Assembly: GCA_903858935.1 (NCBI GenBank)
Contig: CAIOKO010000172.1
Location: forward strand, 1 to 64,000
Length of the DNA stretch: 64,000 nt
Origin: an uncultured Schlesneria sp.
GTDB lineage: Bacteria; Planctomycetota; Planctomycetia; Planctomycetales; Planctomycetaceae
Direction: 5' to 3'
Positions 44,745-54,349 of this stretch are shown one piece after another. A model generated the notes under the pieces. It searched no databases and was not told where the DNA came from. It saw only the letters and a list, made by a program, of their open reading frames with translations. The position numbers and the translations under genes were made by a program. Within the stretch, counting starts at the first letter, position 1. The number at the start of each line of letters is the position of its first letter.

Positions 44745-45088
44745 CTTAGTTCTGTGGCCTTGTTGTTAAACCTGATCTAGGAATTCGAACATTTCGATCT
44801 GCCTCTGTTTTTCTGGTGACCGCGTTTTTTTGCTTCCAGCACAATTCTTTACTTTACCAATTCTTTCGTTTGCTTCGCCGATGGTGAATTCGATGCAGGC
44901 GTTGTGATCCGCAGGATAAGCACGCCGCGCAGGTTTGCCCAGTCAGCCCCAATACTCCGTTGGTGTGCCCGATCAGAGGCATGACCGGTCCATTCCCAGC
45001 CGATGTCAACAGTGTGGTTTTCATCTTCATCTCGTGACGGTACATTGTAATGGCAATTTGGCACTGGGGTCGGAAAAGGAAATCTCGA
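44745..45088. other. 344-bp divergent region between SDR and DUF1501 genes
   Basis: No supported gene; it must contain divergent promoters. Two overlapping leftward small frames are open at 44849-45064 and 44854-45030. The second would give a 58-residue peptide with a CAACLSC cluster and a basic tail, but neither has a convincing ribosome site. Confidence 0.35.
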
Positions 45089-46240
45089 ATGTTAGCGGCC
45101 GAAAACATCACGGATGCCGACGGTGTTTCGCGTCGCGATTTTCTGCGCGCGGGGGGCCTGACTGTGGTCGGGTTATCAGGGGCCGCGCGCGCGTCTTCGT
45201 CGGTGATGAATTCGAATCGGCGGGCGATTCTCATTCTGATGACTGGTGGCGTCAGCCAGCTGGAAACATTTGACCCCAAGCCTGATGCCCCCGCGTCAAT
45301 TCGTGGTCCTTTCAAGTCGATCGAAACCTCTGTGCCAGGGCTGCGGTTTGGTGAATCGCTGCCGAGTTTGGCACAGCGATCCAATCGTTTCACTGTCATT
45401 CGCTCACTGAATCATTCCGCCGCTCCCATCCACGAGACCGGCCTTCAATTGTTGCAGACTGGCCGATTGTCGATTAATGGAATCAAGTTTCCAAACTGGG
45501 GCAGCTTAGTCGCCAGCAACTTTCCTGCCAAAAATGGTTTTGCCTCAAATGTGATTCTTCCTCAGTTGCTCGCCGATACGGGTGTCGCCACTTATCGGGG
45601 ACAGCAGGCAGGAATCCTGGGGAGTGAGTGGGAGCCTCAACTTGCGACAATGGACGTCACGGACGAATCCGATTCGATCCGGCGAATGTACGGCGACACC
45701 GAATTCGGCCGATTGCTGCTCAGGGCTAGGCAGCTTGTTGAACACGGATCACGCTGCGTTACCGTCAACTTATTCGATTCATTGAAAGATCGGCTTACGT
45801 GGGACTGTCACGGTGACAAAAATTGCGGACCGGCGACGTTGTTTGATTACCAAGCGAAGCTTTGCCCCGAATTTGATCGGGCGATGTCGGGCTTGCTCGA
45901 TGACTTGTCTCAACGTGGTATTCTGGATGACACGCTAGTCGTTGCAACGAGCGAATTCGGTCGAACCCCTCATGTCAATGAGAATATCGGGCGAGATCAC
46001 TGGCCTCATTGCTGGTCAGCCATCGTTGCAGGGGCAAAAGTCGCCGGCGGCAAAGTGATCGGCTCCAGCGATTCTTCTGCTGCCGCACCTCTGGAACGAC
46101 CGGTCGAGCCAGGCGAGTTGACGGCGACGTTGCTTAACTGGTGCGGCATCGACGGGGCTGCACAATCGATAACCTACGAGCAAGAATCAATTCCGCTTGT
46201 CCCCTATGCGCCGCTCACCGAACTTTGGGCAACGGTCTGA
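45089..46240 (+). CDS. DUF1501 protein with Tat signal
   Basis: A 383-residue protein of DUF1501, a sulfatase-fold-related family expanded in planctomycetes. The twin-arginine signal is SRRDFLRAGGLTVVGLSG near residues 14-31, so it is exported folded. Body motifs: ILILMTGGVSQLETFDPKPDAP, SLNHSAAPIHETGLQLLQTG, LVVATSEFGRTPHVNENIGRDHW and VAGAKVAGGKVIG. These correspond to metal-site positions of the fold. DUF1501 genes often pair with a DUF1549/DUF1553 cytochrome-like gene, absent here. ATG 45089 has AAGGA eight bases upstream. Substrate unknown. Confidence 0.93.
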   Translation: MLAAENITDADGVSRRDFLRAGGLTVVGLSGAARASSSVMNSNRRAILILMTGGVSQLETFDPKPDAPASIRGPFKSIETSVPGLRFGESLPSLAQRSNRFTVIRSLNHSAAPIHETGLQLLQTGRLSINGIKFPNWGSLVASNFPAKNGFASNVILPQLLADTGVATYRGQQAGILGSEWEPQLATMDVTDESDSIRRMYGDTEFGRLLLRARQLVEHGSRCVTVNLFDSLKDRLTWDCHGDKNCGPATLFDYQAKLCPEFDRAMSGLLDDLSQRGILDDTLVVATSEFGRTPHVNENIGRDHWPHCWSAIVAGAKVAGGKVIGSSDSSAAAPLERPVEPGELTATLLNWCGIDGAAQSITYEQESIPLVPYAPLTELWATV

Positions 46241-46405
46241 CCCAATTTTTCGCAAAACTGTTTTCCCGACGACAAATGGGGTCTCTATTCCGGCTGGGCC
46301 AGTTTCACTATAGAATCAGGTTGCTCGACGGTTTAGAAGAATGAATGTTTTTTTGACGATTACGAGCATTTCCTGCCAGCTTCCTCAATCGTGTTTTGAT
46401 TGCCC

Positions 46406-48211
46406 ATGTTTGACCAGCGGTTTATTCGTAATTTTTCGATCATTGCCCATATTGACCACGGCAAAAGCACACTCGCAGACCAGTTGCTGCTGAAAAGCGG
46501 TGCAATTACACAGCGAGAATTCCGTGAACAGATTCTTGACGACCTGAAGGTCGAGCGTGAACGCGGGATCACCGTGAAGGCAAGAGCCGTCGCGATCAAC
46601 TATACGCTGGATGGCCAGAAGTACGAGTTAAACCTGATCGATACGCCAGGACACGTCGACTTCCACTACGAAGTTTCGCGGAGCCTGGCTGCCTGTGAGG
46701 GGGCTCTATTACTGGTTGACGCCTTTCAGGGTGTGCAGGCTCAAACGGTGGCGAATGCCTATGCCGCGATCGAATCCAATCTGGAAATTATTCCGGTTCT
46801 GAACAAAATCGACCTTCCCGTGACTCGTGTCGACGAAGTTCTTGATGAAATCGAGTCTGTGGTGGGACTCGACACGGAAGGATGCCTGCGGGTCAGTGGT
46901 AAAGCAGGTATTGGTATCGAAAGCGTATTCAAAGCGATAATCGATCGGATTCCCGCGCCGAAAGGGAGCCCGACCGATCCTCTTCGTGCCTTGGTCTTCG
47001 ACAGCAAATACGATCACTATCGCGGCGTGGTCACCTATGTCCGAATCAAAGAAGGCTCAATCCGCAAAGGGCAAAAAGTCTATTTCATGAAAGCCGGGAC
47101 TTCGCATGAAGTCCTGGAGCTCGGCCAGTTCCGCCCCGATATGGTGGCTTGTGAAGAACTTGGCCCTGGACAAGTTGGCTACATCGTGACGGGCATCAAA
47201 GTGCTGGGTAATGTGCATGTAGGTGATACGGTCACCGACTTCCACAATCGCACACCGACCCCTCTACCCGGTTACGAAGTCCCTCAGCAAATGGTCTTTT
47301 GCGGCATGTATCCGATCGATGCGACTGACTTCGAGAGGCTACGTGAAGAACTGCAGAAGATGAGTCTCAATGATGCGAGCTTTTCGTTTGCTCCTGACAC
47401 ATCCGAAGCCCTCGGTTTCGGCTTCCGCTGCGGGTTCCTCGGAATGCTGCACATGGAAATCATTCAGCAGCGACTGGAAGAAGAAGCCAACGTCGACCTG
47501 ATCCAGACGGCACCCAACGTGACTTACCAATTGAAGTTACGAAATGGCGAGACTCTGTTCGTCGATAATCCTCAACAAGTCCCGGATGGTGGCCAGATCG
47601 AGGAATTCGGTGAACCGATCGCCAAGGTTGTTTTCATTCTTCCATCAGACCGGATCGGGCCGATCATGCAGCTCTGTGCTGACCGGCGAGGAGTCTACAA
47701 GACAACCGAGTTTCTGGGGCCTAAGCGTGCACAAGTCATTTATGAATTGCCGCTCGCTGAAATCGTCTTCGATATGTACGACAAGTTGAAAAGTATTACC
47801 GCCGGTTATGGCACGATGAATTACGAAGTGGTCGGCTATCGTTCTGCAGATCTCGTAAAAATGGACATACTGGTCAAAGGTGAAAAAGTCGATGCACTAG
47901 CCTGTATCGTCCACCGGGCTTCAGCCGAACGCCGGGGTCGAGCACTTTGTAAGAAACTGAAAGAAGAGATCTCGCGACATCAGTTTGAAATCCCGATTCA
48001 GGCAGCACTCAGTGCGCGAATTATTGCCCGAGAAACGATTCAGGCGGTACGAAAAGACGTGACTGCCAAGTGCTATGGTGGTGACATCAGCCGCAAACGC
48101 AAATTGTTGGAAAAGCAAAAAGAAGGCAAGAAACGGATGAAGCAGTTCGGCCAGGTCGAAATTCCGCAAAAGGCATTCTTGTCCGTGCTCGATGCCAATA
48201 AGGATGATTAA
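46406..48211 (+). CDS. lepA: Elongation factor 4
   Basis: A 601-residue translational GTPase (EF4/LepA) that binds the ribosome and affects back-translocation or initiation under stress. G motifs: IAHIDHGKSTLADQLL (G1), RERGITVKA (G2), LIDTPGHVDFHYEV (G3), PVLNKIDLP (G4). The family-specific C-terminal domain ends DVTAKCYGGDISRKRKLLEKQKEGKKRMK, diagnostic for LepA over EF-G. ATG 46406 is preferred to the TTG at 46400. Its stop is 101 bp from the convergent sulfatase-fold gene; no signal peptidase gene (the common partner) follows. Confidence 0.97.
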   Translation: MFDQRFIRNFSIIAHIDHGKSTLADQLLLKSGAITQREFREQILDDLKVERERGITVKARAVAINYTLDGQKYELNLIDTPGHVDFHYEVSRSLAACEGALLLVDAFQGVQAQTVANAYAAIESNLEIIPVLNKIDLPVTRVDEVLDEIESVVGLDTEGCLRVSGKAGIGIESVFKAIIDRIPAPKGSPTDPLRALVFDSKYDHYRGVVTYVRIKEGSIRKGQKVYFMKAGTSHEVLELGQFRPDMVACEELGPGQVGYIVTGIKVLGNVHVGDTVTDFHNRTPTPLPGYEVPQQMVFCGMYPIDATDFERLREELQKMSLNDASFSFAPDTSEALGFGFRCGFLGMLHMEIIQQRLEEEANVDLIQTAPNVTYQLKLRNGETLFVDNPQQVPDGGQIEEFGEPIAKVVFILPSDRIGPIMQLCADRRGVYKTTEFLGPKRAQVIYELPLAEIVFDMYDKLKSITAGYGTMNYEVVGYRSADLVKMDILVKGEKVDALACIVHRASAERRGRALCKKLKEEISRHQFEIPIQAALSARIIARETIQAVRKDVTAKCYGGDISRKRKLLEKQKEGKKRMKQFGQVEIPQKAFLSVLDANKDD

Positions 48212-48312
48212 GCCGAGCCCATCGTTACACACCGATCGGCTTCAGTATTTCATCAAATTCCCACGTTGCGAACATCGCCGGCAATTCAATAGTAAGGTGA
48301 GACTTACTGTTT

Positions 48313-50490
48313 TTATTCCTGCGAAAGTCGATTCTGCGCCTGCAACCGGCGAAGTCTGGCGTTTGATTGTTTTGAATCCACGACAAACAATTCGACTTTT
48401 GCTACGGAATCCGGTGCCATTGATTCCGTCATCAAAAACTCGAATCCATGTCCTTGATACATGATCAGAGAAGTCTTACTCGTGTCACGGATGATTCCGT
48501 CAATGGCGAGAACGATTTCGACGGGTGTGGTGGAAAGATCATCAGCATCGAGAATTCCGCTGATATAACGAGGCACAATTACTAAATCGGATCGAGATTT
48601 CAAATCAGTTACTCGATTCCGAGCATCGGTAAACTCGACCGGTATCGTTCGCTCATCGATGACGAAATCATTGATTGAACGACCATGCCAATCAGAATGA
48701 CTTGCGGCCCGTGCGGGCATCAAATCGAGATCTTGAGCTCCGAAAATATTCTGCTGACGCTGTATCGAATCCAACCGCCCGGGCACGTCGGGTTCACATA
48801 CGGTCATTGCCCCCCGATAATAGAGCGTCTTTCGGCGACGACGAACTTCGTCCGACACCGATGTCCCATCAATTGGTTCTACAAGCCGAACACCGATCAC
48901 CTCAGCGACGGTCGGCAGCAGATCAACCGACTCGATATTCCGGTCATCCGTTGTTCCGTTCAATTGTCCGGGCAGCTTCACGAATAGAGGGACGCTCAAG
49001 ATATCAGAAAGATTGTCTGCGTCGGGAAGGCGTCTTGAGTGTCCAGGATGAAAGGAAACGCCGTGATCGGCGGTCACGATCAACAGGCAACGATCAAATA
49101 GGTCAGATTCTTTTAATCGATCCAGGACCTGACCAATGAAGCGGTCAACGTAACCGACTTGCTGACGATATCGAAACTCATTTCGAATCACCGTTGGGCA
49201 ATCGTTATCCCAATCCTCACCCAGTTCACCGCGTGCACCTAAGGGGGATGGTAGAGCTCCGAATTCTGATTGATATTGTGAGCCTGAGGCAAGAAAGCTC
49301 CATGGATAGTGCGGTAAAACCGTATGAAAAAAACAAAATCGAGGAGTCTCCGACGGACTTAAAAAACTTAAAAAATGTTTCAGCTGCTGATCACGCCTTT
49401 CCGACCCAGGATAACGGATTAATCCCGTTTTGCTTTCATCAATTTTAGCTGCAAGTACCTCGTTGGACGGAACGCCAAACCACTGTCGGGGTATTTCCGG
49501 AAACCAGACAGGTGCATCACTTGAAAGGATCAAACGGGGATAAACCGTCGTAAGAGCAGTCAAGAGGTCCCAGCATTTTTTCTCATGGGAATGCTTTGGT
49601 ATTGGCGTATGTAAGACCGAAAGGGGACAGAGTCGCGTGACCGGTTCAAACACCACCATCTCGAAAGATCTAGTCGCTTCAATCAGTTGAAGCAGATTTC
49701 CCGGATATTCAGCTGCCATCGCTGGCGACTCGACGGCAGGGAATCGGCCGGACAAGATTGCTGGAACCGCGAATTCCGTTCGAGGGCTGACCGTCGTTGC
49801 ATTGCGATACCATGTCGACATGCCAGCAAGTCTTGCGAACTGGGGAAATTGCCGGGAATCGATCTCTAACTGGTCGTTCAAAAGCGTGTTGCCGCTGAAT
49901 TCGTCAAAGATGATCAAGACAATCGGAACCGGGTTTTTCGCTGAGACTGCGACATCGGCCATAGTCGCTTTCAAGCGAGTTCGTTCGTAATTCATCAGAA
50001 AGAGGGCTGGAGAAAGAATAACGCCAATTGAAGTCAGTGTCAGCCAGAGCCTAAGCCACTGCTGCCGTTCATAAACCGACGCGAGCAGCCATGAGCAACC
50101 CAACGCCGCCGCAGGTGCGATAACGCCCGCTAAACCGATCCATGTAAACCGATTATCCGGCAGGTACGGCCGAAGTAAAGATAATATCACGACGCTCATC
50201 AAGGCAATCATCACCGTGTTTCGACCCCGACCGCGAAGCGCGGTCGACAATAGTCGGAAAACCTTGTCAGCGCCGACAGCGCCAAGCGGAACAACAATCA
50301 TCAGAACAAAGAGAAGCACGCCGATTTCGATCCTGCCAAACTGCTGATCGTGAAGGTAAACAGTCTGATGCGACAGTGCTTCCAACAGCGGTTGTGTTAC
50401 GCCATAAGCGCAAAGCGTAAAGAGATGTAACGTCCGTTCCTTTTCGCCCGCATTCGTGGTGGGCCGTGATTTTGCCGAGTTCTGCGGCAT
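48313..50490 (-). CDS. Membrane sulfatase-fold hydrolase/transferase
   Basis: A 725-residue protein with several N-terminal transmembrane segments (about residues 45-165) and a large alkaline-phosphatase-superfamily domain. Metal-site and nucleophile segments: IVLIIFDEFSGNTLL, NATTVSPRTEFAVPAILSGRFP, FFHTVLPHYPWSF and VTADHGVSFHPG. The nucleophile position has Thr/Ser, not the sulfatase Cys, so phosphotransfer (like lipoteichoic-acid synthase or phosphoethanolamine transferases) or phosphodiester cleavage is more likely than sulfate hydrolysis. It starts 15 bp after the methyltransferase stop, the third gene of a conserved-looking envelope triad. Confidence 0.87.
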   Translation of the reverse strand: MPQNSAKSRPTTNAGEKERTLHLFTLCAYGVTQPLLEALSHQTVYLHDQQFGRIEIGVLLFVLMIVVPLGAVGADKVFRLLSTALRGRGRNTVMIALMSVVILSLLRPYLPDNRFTWIGLAGVIAPAAALGCSWLLASVYERQQWLRLWLTLTSIGVILSPALFLMNYERTRLKATMADVAVSAKNPVPIVLIIFDEFSGNTLLNDQLEIDSRQFPQFARLAGMSTWYRNATTVSPRTEFAVPAILSGRFPAVESPAMAAEYPGNLLQLIEATRSFEMVVFEPVTRLCPLSVLHTPIPKHSHEKKCWDLLTALTTVYPRLILSSDAPVWFPEIPRQWFGVPSNEVLAAKIDESKTGLIRYPGSERRDQQLKHFLSFLSPSETPRFCFFHTVLPHYPWSFLASGSQYQSEFGALPSPLGARGELGEDWDNDCPTVIRNEFRYRQQVGYVDRFIGQVLDRLKESDLFDRCLLIVTADHGVSFHPGHSRRLPDADNLSDILSVPLFVKLPGQLNGTTDDRNIESVDLLPTVAEVIGVRLVEPIDGTSVSDEVRRRRKTLYYRGAMTVCEPDVPGRLDSIQRQQNIFGAQDLDLMPARAASHSDWHGRSINDFVIDERTIPVEFTDARNRVTDLKSRSDLVIVPRYISGILDADDLSTTPVEIVLAIDGIIRDTSKTSLIMYQGHGFEFLMTESMAPDSVAKVELFVVDSKQSNARLRRLQAQNRLSQE

Positions 50491-50505
50491 TGAATAGAAT
50501 TCCAA

Positions 50506-51903
50506 TTATACAGAATGATAAGGAACGCCGTGTAATAGCGTTCGTTCCCCCGATGGAAGTGACTGCCGCTGAAGGATACGAAAATGCTTTTGCAGTTCGA
50601 ACTCCAGATGTTCGAGCGAATAATCTTCGTACTGGTCGTGTTTATTCCTCAAAAGTGCCCGGACCATGGCATCCTGCTTTGACGGGAATTCCAGGATCAG
50701 TTCACCGCCTAAACTTGCCAGCCAATCGACCACATCAGGCAGCGGAATGTTCGCGGCCAGTACCATGTGGTGAATGATTCCAAGGCAAATGACGAGATCC
50801 GGTCGACCTCGGTCTTCGAGACGCTTTCGTTCGTGGCCTCGCCAACCTTGTGCCGGCGACATATTTGCTAAGTCGATGCAGAGTGGCAGGATATTCGATT
50901 GCGATTCAAGCGAAGTATTAAACAGCCGGTCAACACAAGCGTGATCCTGGTCCATCGCAACAACGGTTGATGCCTGTCGGCTCGCGATTTTCGAGTACCG
51001 TCCATCATTACAGCCAAGATCCCAAACCAGCCGACGGTGCTTCGACTGGCAGACCTGATGAACGAACTCGGATTTGGCCGGCCCGTCATCGGCCACGTGC
51101 GAGAGAGCGTCGTTGTACGAAGTCCATTGAGTTATTCGAGGCACCCACTTTAGTCTCTCAACGATCCGCTTGAGATTCTTCAACATCCGCTCGATCAATT
51201 GAGAATTAAAACCACTCGACTGAAGATCGCGGACAGTACTAGTTGGTGTCGCCTGGGTCTTTTTTTCCAAAGCGGCTTGCAGCCAGCCATTTGTGAAGAC
51301 CCCCGGCCGAAATAGGTCTATCCACCGCATCCATTGGATAAATTGATGGGCGGAAATCCCTTCCAGTTGCGATCTCAAGATCGTTTGAAAGTCGACTCCG
51401 CGATATGCCTGAAGCAGCAATGGAAAAAGCATCAATTCGCAGAACTGTCGGTAGGCCAGCCAAGGCTCGCCTGGTACCATCGGAGCGAACGAACCGAGAT
51501 CGATGAATACGGCATGAGATCCACGAAACTGCACGTTATAGGGCGAGGCGTCTTTCAGGATCAGCCCGGAAGACACGGCATCTGCCAGAATCTCCAGATG
51601 GACCAAGGCCGCATGCTTCAGCATTGTGAACGACCATTCGTAGGGATACGAAATGAACGGTATCCGCTCATGCTTTAATACTGCCGCAACACTACCCGGA
51701 AGCGAGAACTTTTGACGCTCAATTGGGGATAGCTCTTCAGTCCCGACAATCTGCCCGTTCAGACTTCTCTGACGAAAGAACGGTTGGTTCGAGACCTGTT
51801 GCCAGTTTGTGTAGGCCTCGGTCGACAACGCCCGATAAATCTGTTCGCCTGATGCGAAGACGCGAGCCGAACGATCGCGAAACGAACCGGAATCAAAATT
51901 CAC
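50506..51903 (-). CDS. SAM-dependent methyltransferase of an envelope cluster
   Basis: A 465-residue protein. The N-terminal half (about 1-290) begins FDSGSFRDRSARVFASGEQIYRALS and has LKDASPYNVQFRGSHAVFIDLGSF, which resembles a kinase-like or choline-kinase-like fold turn (D-x3-N...D). The C-terminal half is a class I methyltransferase: VWDLGCNDGRYSKIA, VVAMDQDHACVDRLF, LVICLGIIHHMV and LILEFPSKQDAMV. The frame extends to ATG 51990, but GTG 51903 overlaps the small-gene stop as GTGA and matches the family start. It lies between the small membrane protein and the sulfatase-fold protein. Acceptor unknown. Confidence 0.85.
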   Translation of the reverse strand: MNFDSGSFRDRSARVFASGEQIYRALSTEAYTNWQQVSNQPFFRQRSLNGQIVGTEELSPIERQKFSLPGSVAAVLKHERIPFISYPYEWSFTMLKHAALVHLEILADAVSSGLILKDASPYNVQFRGSHAVFIDLGSFAPMVPGEPWLAYRQFCELMLFPLLLQAYRGVDFQTILRSQLEGISAHQFIQWMRWIDLFRPGVFTNGWLQAALEKKTQATPTSTVRDLQSSGFNSQLIERMLKNLKRIVERLKWVPRITQWTSYNDALSHVADDGPAKSEFVHQVCQSKHRRLVWDLGCNDGRYSKIASRQASTVVAMDQDHACVDRLFNTSLESQSNILPLCIDLANMSPAQGWRGHERKRLEDRGRPDLVICLGIIHHMVLAANIPLPDVVDWLASLGGELILEFPSKQDAMVRALLRNKHDQYEDYSLEHLEFELQKHFRILQRQSLPSGERTLLHGVPYHSV

Positions 51904-52091
51904 CGCGACTGCAACTGGGTTGAAATCGGAATTTCCCGCGACTGTGATAGAATCGCTTGAACTTGTTCGTGTCCGCGTAATTGCATCCATAGATAACGCC
52001 CAACAACCACGATTCCGCCAAATCCGCCAACCAACGCTTGCAGTAACAGACTTCCGGCAGTCGGATCAAAGTAGGCGAGCAAAAAATTCAT
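51900..52091 (-). CDS. Small conserved membrane protein of the methyltransferase/sulfatase triad
   Basis: A 63-residue protein with one or two hydrophobic stretches: MNFLLAYFDPTAGSLLLQAL, then VGGFGGIVVVGRYLWMQLRG, followed by a polar tail. I know this short pattern (a DPxxGSLLLQ motif ahead of a Gly-rich helix) as a recurrent companion of methyltransferase and sulfatase-fold genes, though without a described function. ATG 52091 follows AAAGGAT at good spacing. Its stop overlaps the methyltransferase start, so it heads the operon. Probably a membrane partner or anchor. Confidence 0.8.
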   Translation of the reverse strand: MNFLLAYFDPTAGSLLLQALVGGFGGIVVVGRYLWMQLRGHEQVQAILSQSREIPISTQLQSR

Positions 52092-52410
52092 TTTAAATCC
52101 TTTCGAACTTCTGGTGTTTTCATGGCACAATTCCTCGACCAAGGTAACCACTAATCAGTTAAACCCTTGTTTCATCAGAAAGTTCCGAACAGGCCAGCAC
52201 GACCCGTTGTCGTCAACATTCGAATTATCTTGCAATTGTAGTACCCGTACATGAAGCGAAGATTGAATCGTCGAGACTTAATGAGGAATTCAGATTTGAT
52301 TCAGCTTCGGTGCTTGCGCACTAATCAAGCAATGAATCATTCGCGGGCAAAATCATCATGCCATTGGTACAATCGCATGATAAGACTTTCGCAATCAAAG
52401 GAAACAATCG
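52092..52410. other. 319-bp divergent intergenic region
   Basis: It holds the promoters of the triad (leftward) and the metalloprotease gene (rightward). No gene supported. The rightward frame at 52251 has no family similarity. Confidence 0.4.
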
Positions 52411-53691
52411 ATGAGCGGCTTACATCGAGCGATTGTGCTCTGTTTAGGCGTCTATAGCTTTTCAATGGTCGATACCGCTGAATTACTTTCTCAACCTTCT
52501 AAGATCATCACAGCAGGTAAGCCGAACGCGAAAACAAGTCCGTCGGGCGATGAACTACACGATGGTATTAAAGAATACGCGTCAAATAACTTTGCGTTGC
52601 GGACAGACCTTTCCGCAGACGCTGCGAATGAACTACTCGGTCGTCTCGAAAAGATGCTCGCTCGCGTTTCAAGGTATTACGGAAAGCCGAATTCGCAAAT
52701 CATCGAGATGAATGTCATTCACGATAAAAAGCGATGGCCCGCGAGTTCGATTCCCAACGAAGCAATCAACAACATTATGGATGGCGGCGGTATCACGCTC
52801 AGTGCTACTCTGACGCATCATAATGGTCTCGGTGAAAAGCAGATCGCGGCGGCAAAATCGATCGTATGGGCCGTTTCTGATCGTGGTGTCCCACAGCATG
52901 AAGCGGTTCATGCCTATTGTCATCAGAACTTTGGACGAACGGGTCCGACCTGGTACGCCGAAGGGATGGCTGAGCTCGGTCAATACTGGCGGGAGAAAGA
53001 TGACAGCATTCACATTCACGATGAAGTCATGAGATATCTTAAGAATTCGCAACCAAAAGATTTACTTGAGATCACAGCATCTGGACAGAAGACAGGCGAT
53101 AGTTGGCGAAATTATGCGTGGCGCTGGGCGCTTTGTCATTTACTATCGACCAATCCAAACTATGCTCCCCGGTTCAAACCGCTGGGGATGGCATTAATGA
53201 ATGATCATCGAACAAGTTTTGAAGATGTTTATGGTCCGATGTCAAAAGAGATTTCGTTTGAATACTTGTTCTTTCTCAAACATATGAATCAGGGGTATCG
53301 CAGCGACTTGTGTGCGTGGGATTGGAAGTCAAAATTTCAGCGACTCAAGGGAAACGCAACCGCTCAGGTAAAGGTTGCTGCAAACCGAGGCTGGCAAGCG
53401 ACGCGAGTCATGGTCAAAGAAGGAGACAAGATTACTTTCTCCGCGACCGGTGAATGGGAACTCCGTAAAGGTGGCCCGAAAGTTGAGCCTAGCGGTGACG
53501 AAAATGGCTGTGGCCGACTTGAAGGTGTGCTGTTTACCGACTATCGGCTTTCAGAGCCGTTTGATCTTGGGGCAAGTGGCGAGTATGTAGCGCAATCGGA
53601 TGGGAATTTGTTCGTTCGTTGTCGGGACGATTGGTGTGAACTTGCCGATAATCAAGGTGCGGTTACGGTAAGATTCAAATGTGCCCCGTGA
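52411..53691 (+). CDS. Exported metalloprotease-like protein fused to a PA-IL-like lectin domain
   Basis: A 426-residue protein. The N terminus is a signal-like stretch (HRAIVLCLGVYSFSMVDT). The middle domain (about 60-300) is of the DUF1570/peptidase-MA type: zinc motif PQHEAVHAYCHQNFG (HExxH) and the downstream metal-ligand Glu in PTWYAEGMAELGQYW. The C-terminal domain (about 320-425) matches PA-IL/LecA-like carbohydrate binding: MVKEGDKITFSATGEWEL, GRLEGVLFTDY, FDLGASGEYVAQSDGNLFVRC and ELADNQGAVTVRF. A secreted protease directed to glycans is the natural reading. ATG 52411 has AAGGA eight bases upstream. Confidence 0.85.
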   Translation: MSGLHRAIVLCLGVYSFSMVDTAELLSQPSKIITAGKPNAKTSPSGDELHDGIKEYASNNFALRTDLSADAANELLGRLEKMLARVSRYYGKPNSQIIEMNVIHDKKRWPASSIPNEAINNIMDGGGITLSATLTHHNGLGEKQIAAAKSIVWAVSDRGVPQHEAVHAYCHQNFGRTGPTWYAEGMAELGQYWREKDDSIHIHDEVMRYLKNSQPKDLLEITASGQKTGDSWRNYAWRWALCHLLSTNPNYAPRFKPLGMALMNDHRTSFEDVYGPMSKEISFEYLFFLKHMNQGYRSDLCAWDWKSKFQRLKGNATAQVKVAANRGWQATRVMVKEGDKITFSATGEWELRKGGPKVEPSGDENGCGRLEGVLFTDYRLSEPFDLGASGEYVAQSDGNLFVRCRDDWCELADNQGAVTVRFKCAP

Positions 53692-53902
53692 ATTTCGACA
53701 TTGTGTTGAAGAATTGAGTCGAACTTTCGTGTTTTGGCTAAAGTTTAGAGTGTGTCAGTGGGATGCGGTTTCGCTGATTAGTGATCCTTTTCTCCTCGGA
53801 AAACGTTTGATGACATTGTTGGCTCAACCCATTCTCAAGTATCACGCCGATTTTTCGTTGTGAGACTGTTTAGAAAGTTGAGACTGCGAAAGGAAAATTC
53901 CC

Positions 53903-54349
53903 GTGGCACGATCGTGGACAAATCGACTGAACCCATTTGCATGGATCCAGCGCTGGTTTACGACCGCAGCTTTTTTCTGGCTCATGGGAACTACGGCGCT
54001 TCTGATTCTTGCACTTGCCCGCGAAAGCGCAAAAGTCTCTGCCTTTTTTGCGATTTATCTTCTCTTGACTGTTGCATGCAGCGCAATCGCTTTCGTGATG
54101 TATGGAATCGACAAACAACGGGCTGTGAAAAAACAGCCACGAATTTCTGAACGAACACTTCACATTTTAAGTATTCTCGGCGGCTGGCCGGGGGCCCACC
54201 TCGCACAGCGCATGTTTCGACATAAAACTCTGAAAGTCAGCTTTCGCCTGGTGTTCTGGTTTACCGTGTTCGTCCACTTGGCGATTATCGCCTGGGGAAT
54301 CTGGTCGGGTTGGCCCTTTGAAGCCGTTCGAAATCTGTTGGGAATTTAG
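53903..54349 (+). CDS. DUF1294 membrane protein
   Basis: A 148-residue membrane protein. Four hydrophobic segments are seen (about residues 20-36, 44-65, 91-100, 118-135). The DUF1294 signature is VMYGIDKQRAVKKQPRISERTLHILSILGGWPGAHLAQRMFRHKTLK, near-invariant in the family. Most DUF1294 proteins are about 90-110 residues; here an extra N-terminal helix precedes the core, and some relatives carry a cold-shock domain there instead. Function unknown. The start is GTG 53903 with AAGGA upstream. It may be transcribed from its own promoter. Confidence 0.9.
   Translation: MARSWTNRLNPFAWIQRWFTTAAFFWLMGTTALLILALARESAKVSAFFAIYLLLTVACSAIAFVMYGIDKQRAVKKQPRISERTLHILSILGGWPGAHLAQRMFRHKTLKVSFRLVFWFTVFVHLAIIAWGIWSGWPFEAVRNLLGI

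Noticed and set aside
44854-45399. A 181-codon leftward frame across the DUF1501 start
   Set aside because: Most of it is antisense to DUF1501; only the distal part lies in the intergenic region, with no clear ribosome site.
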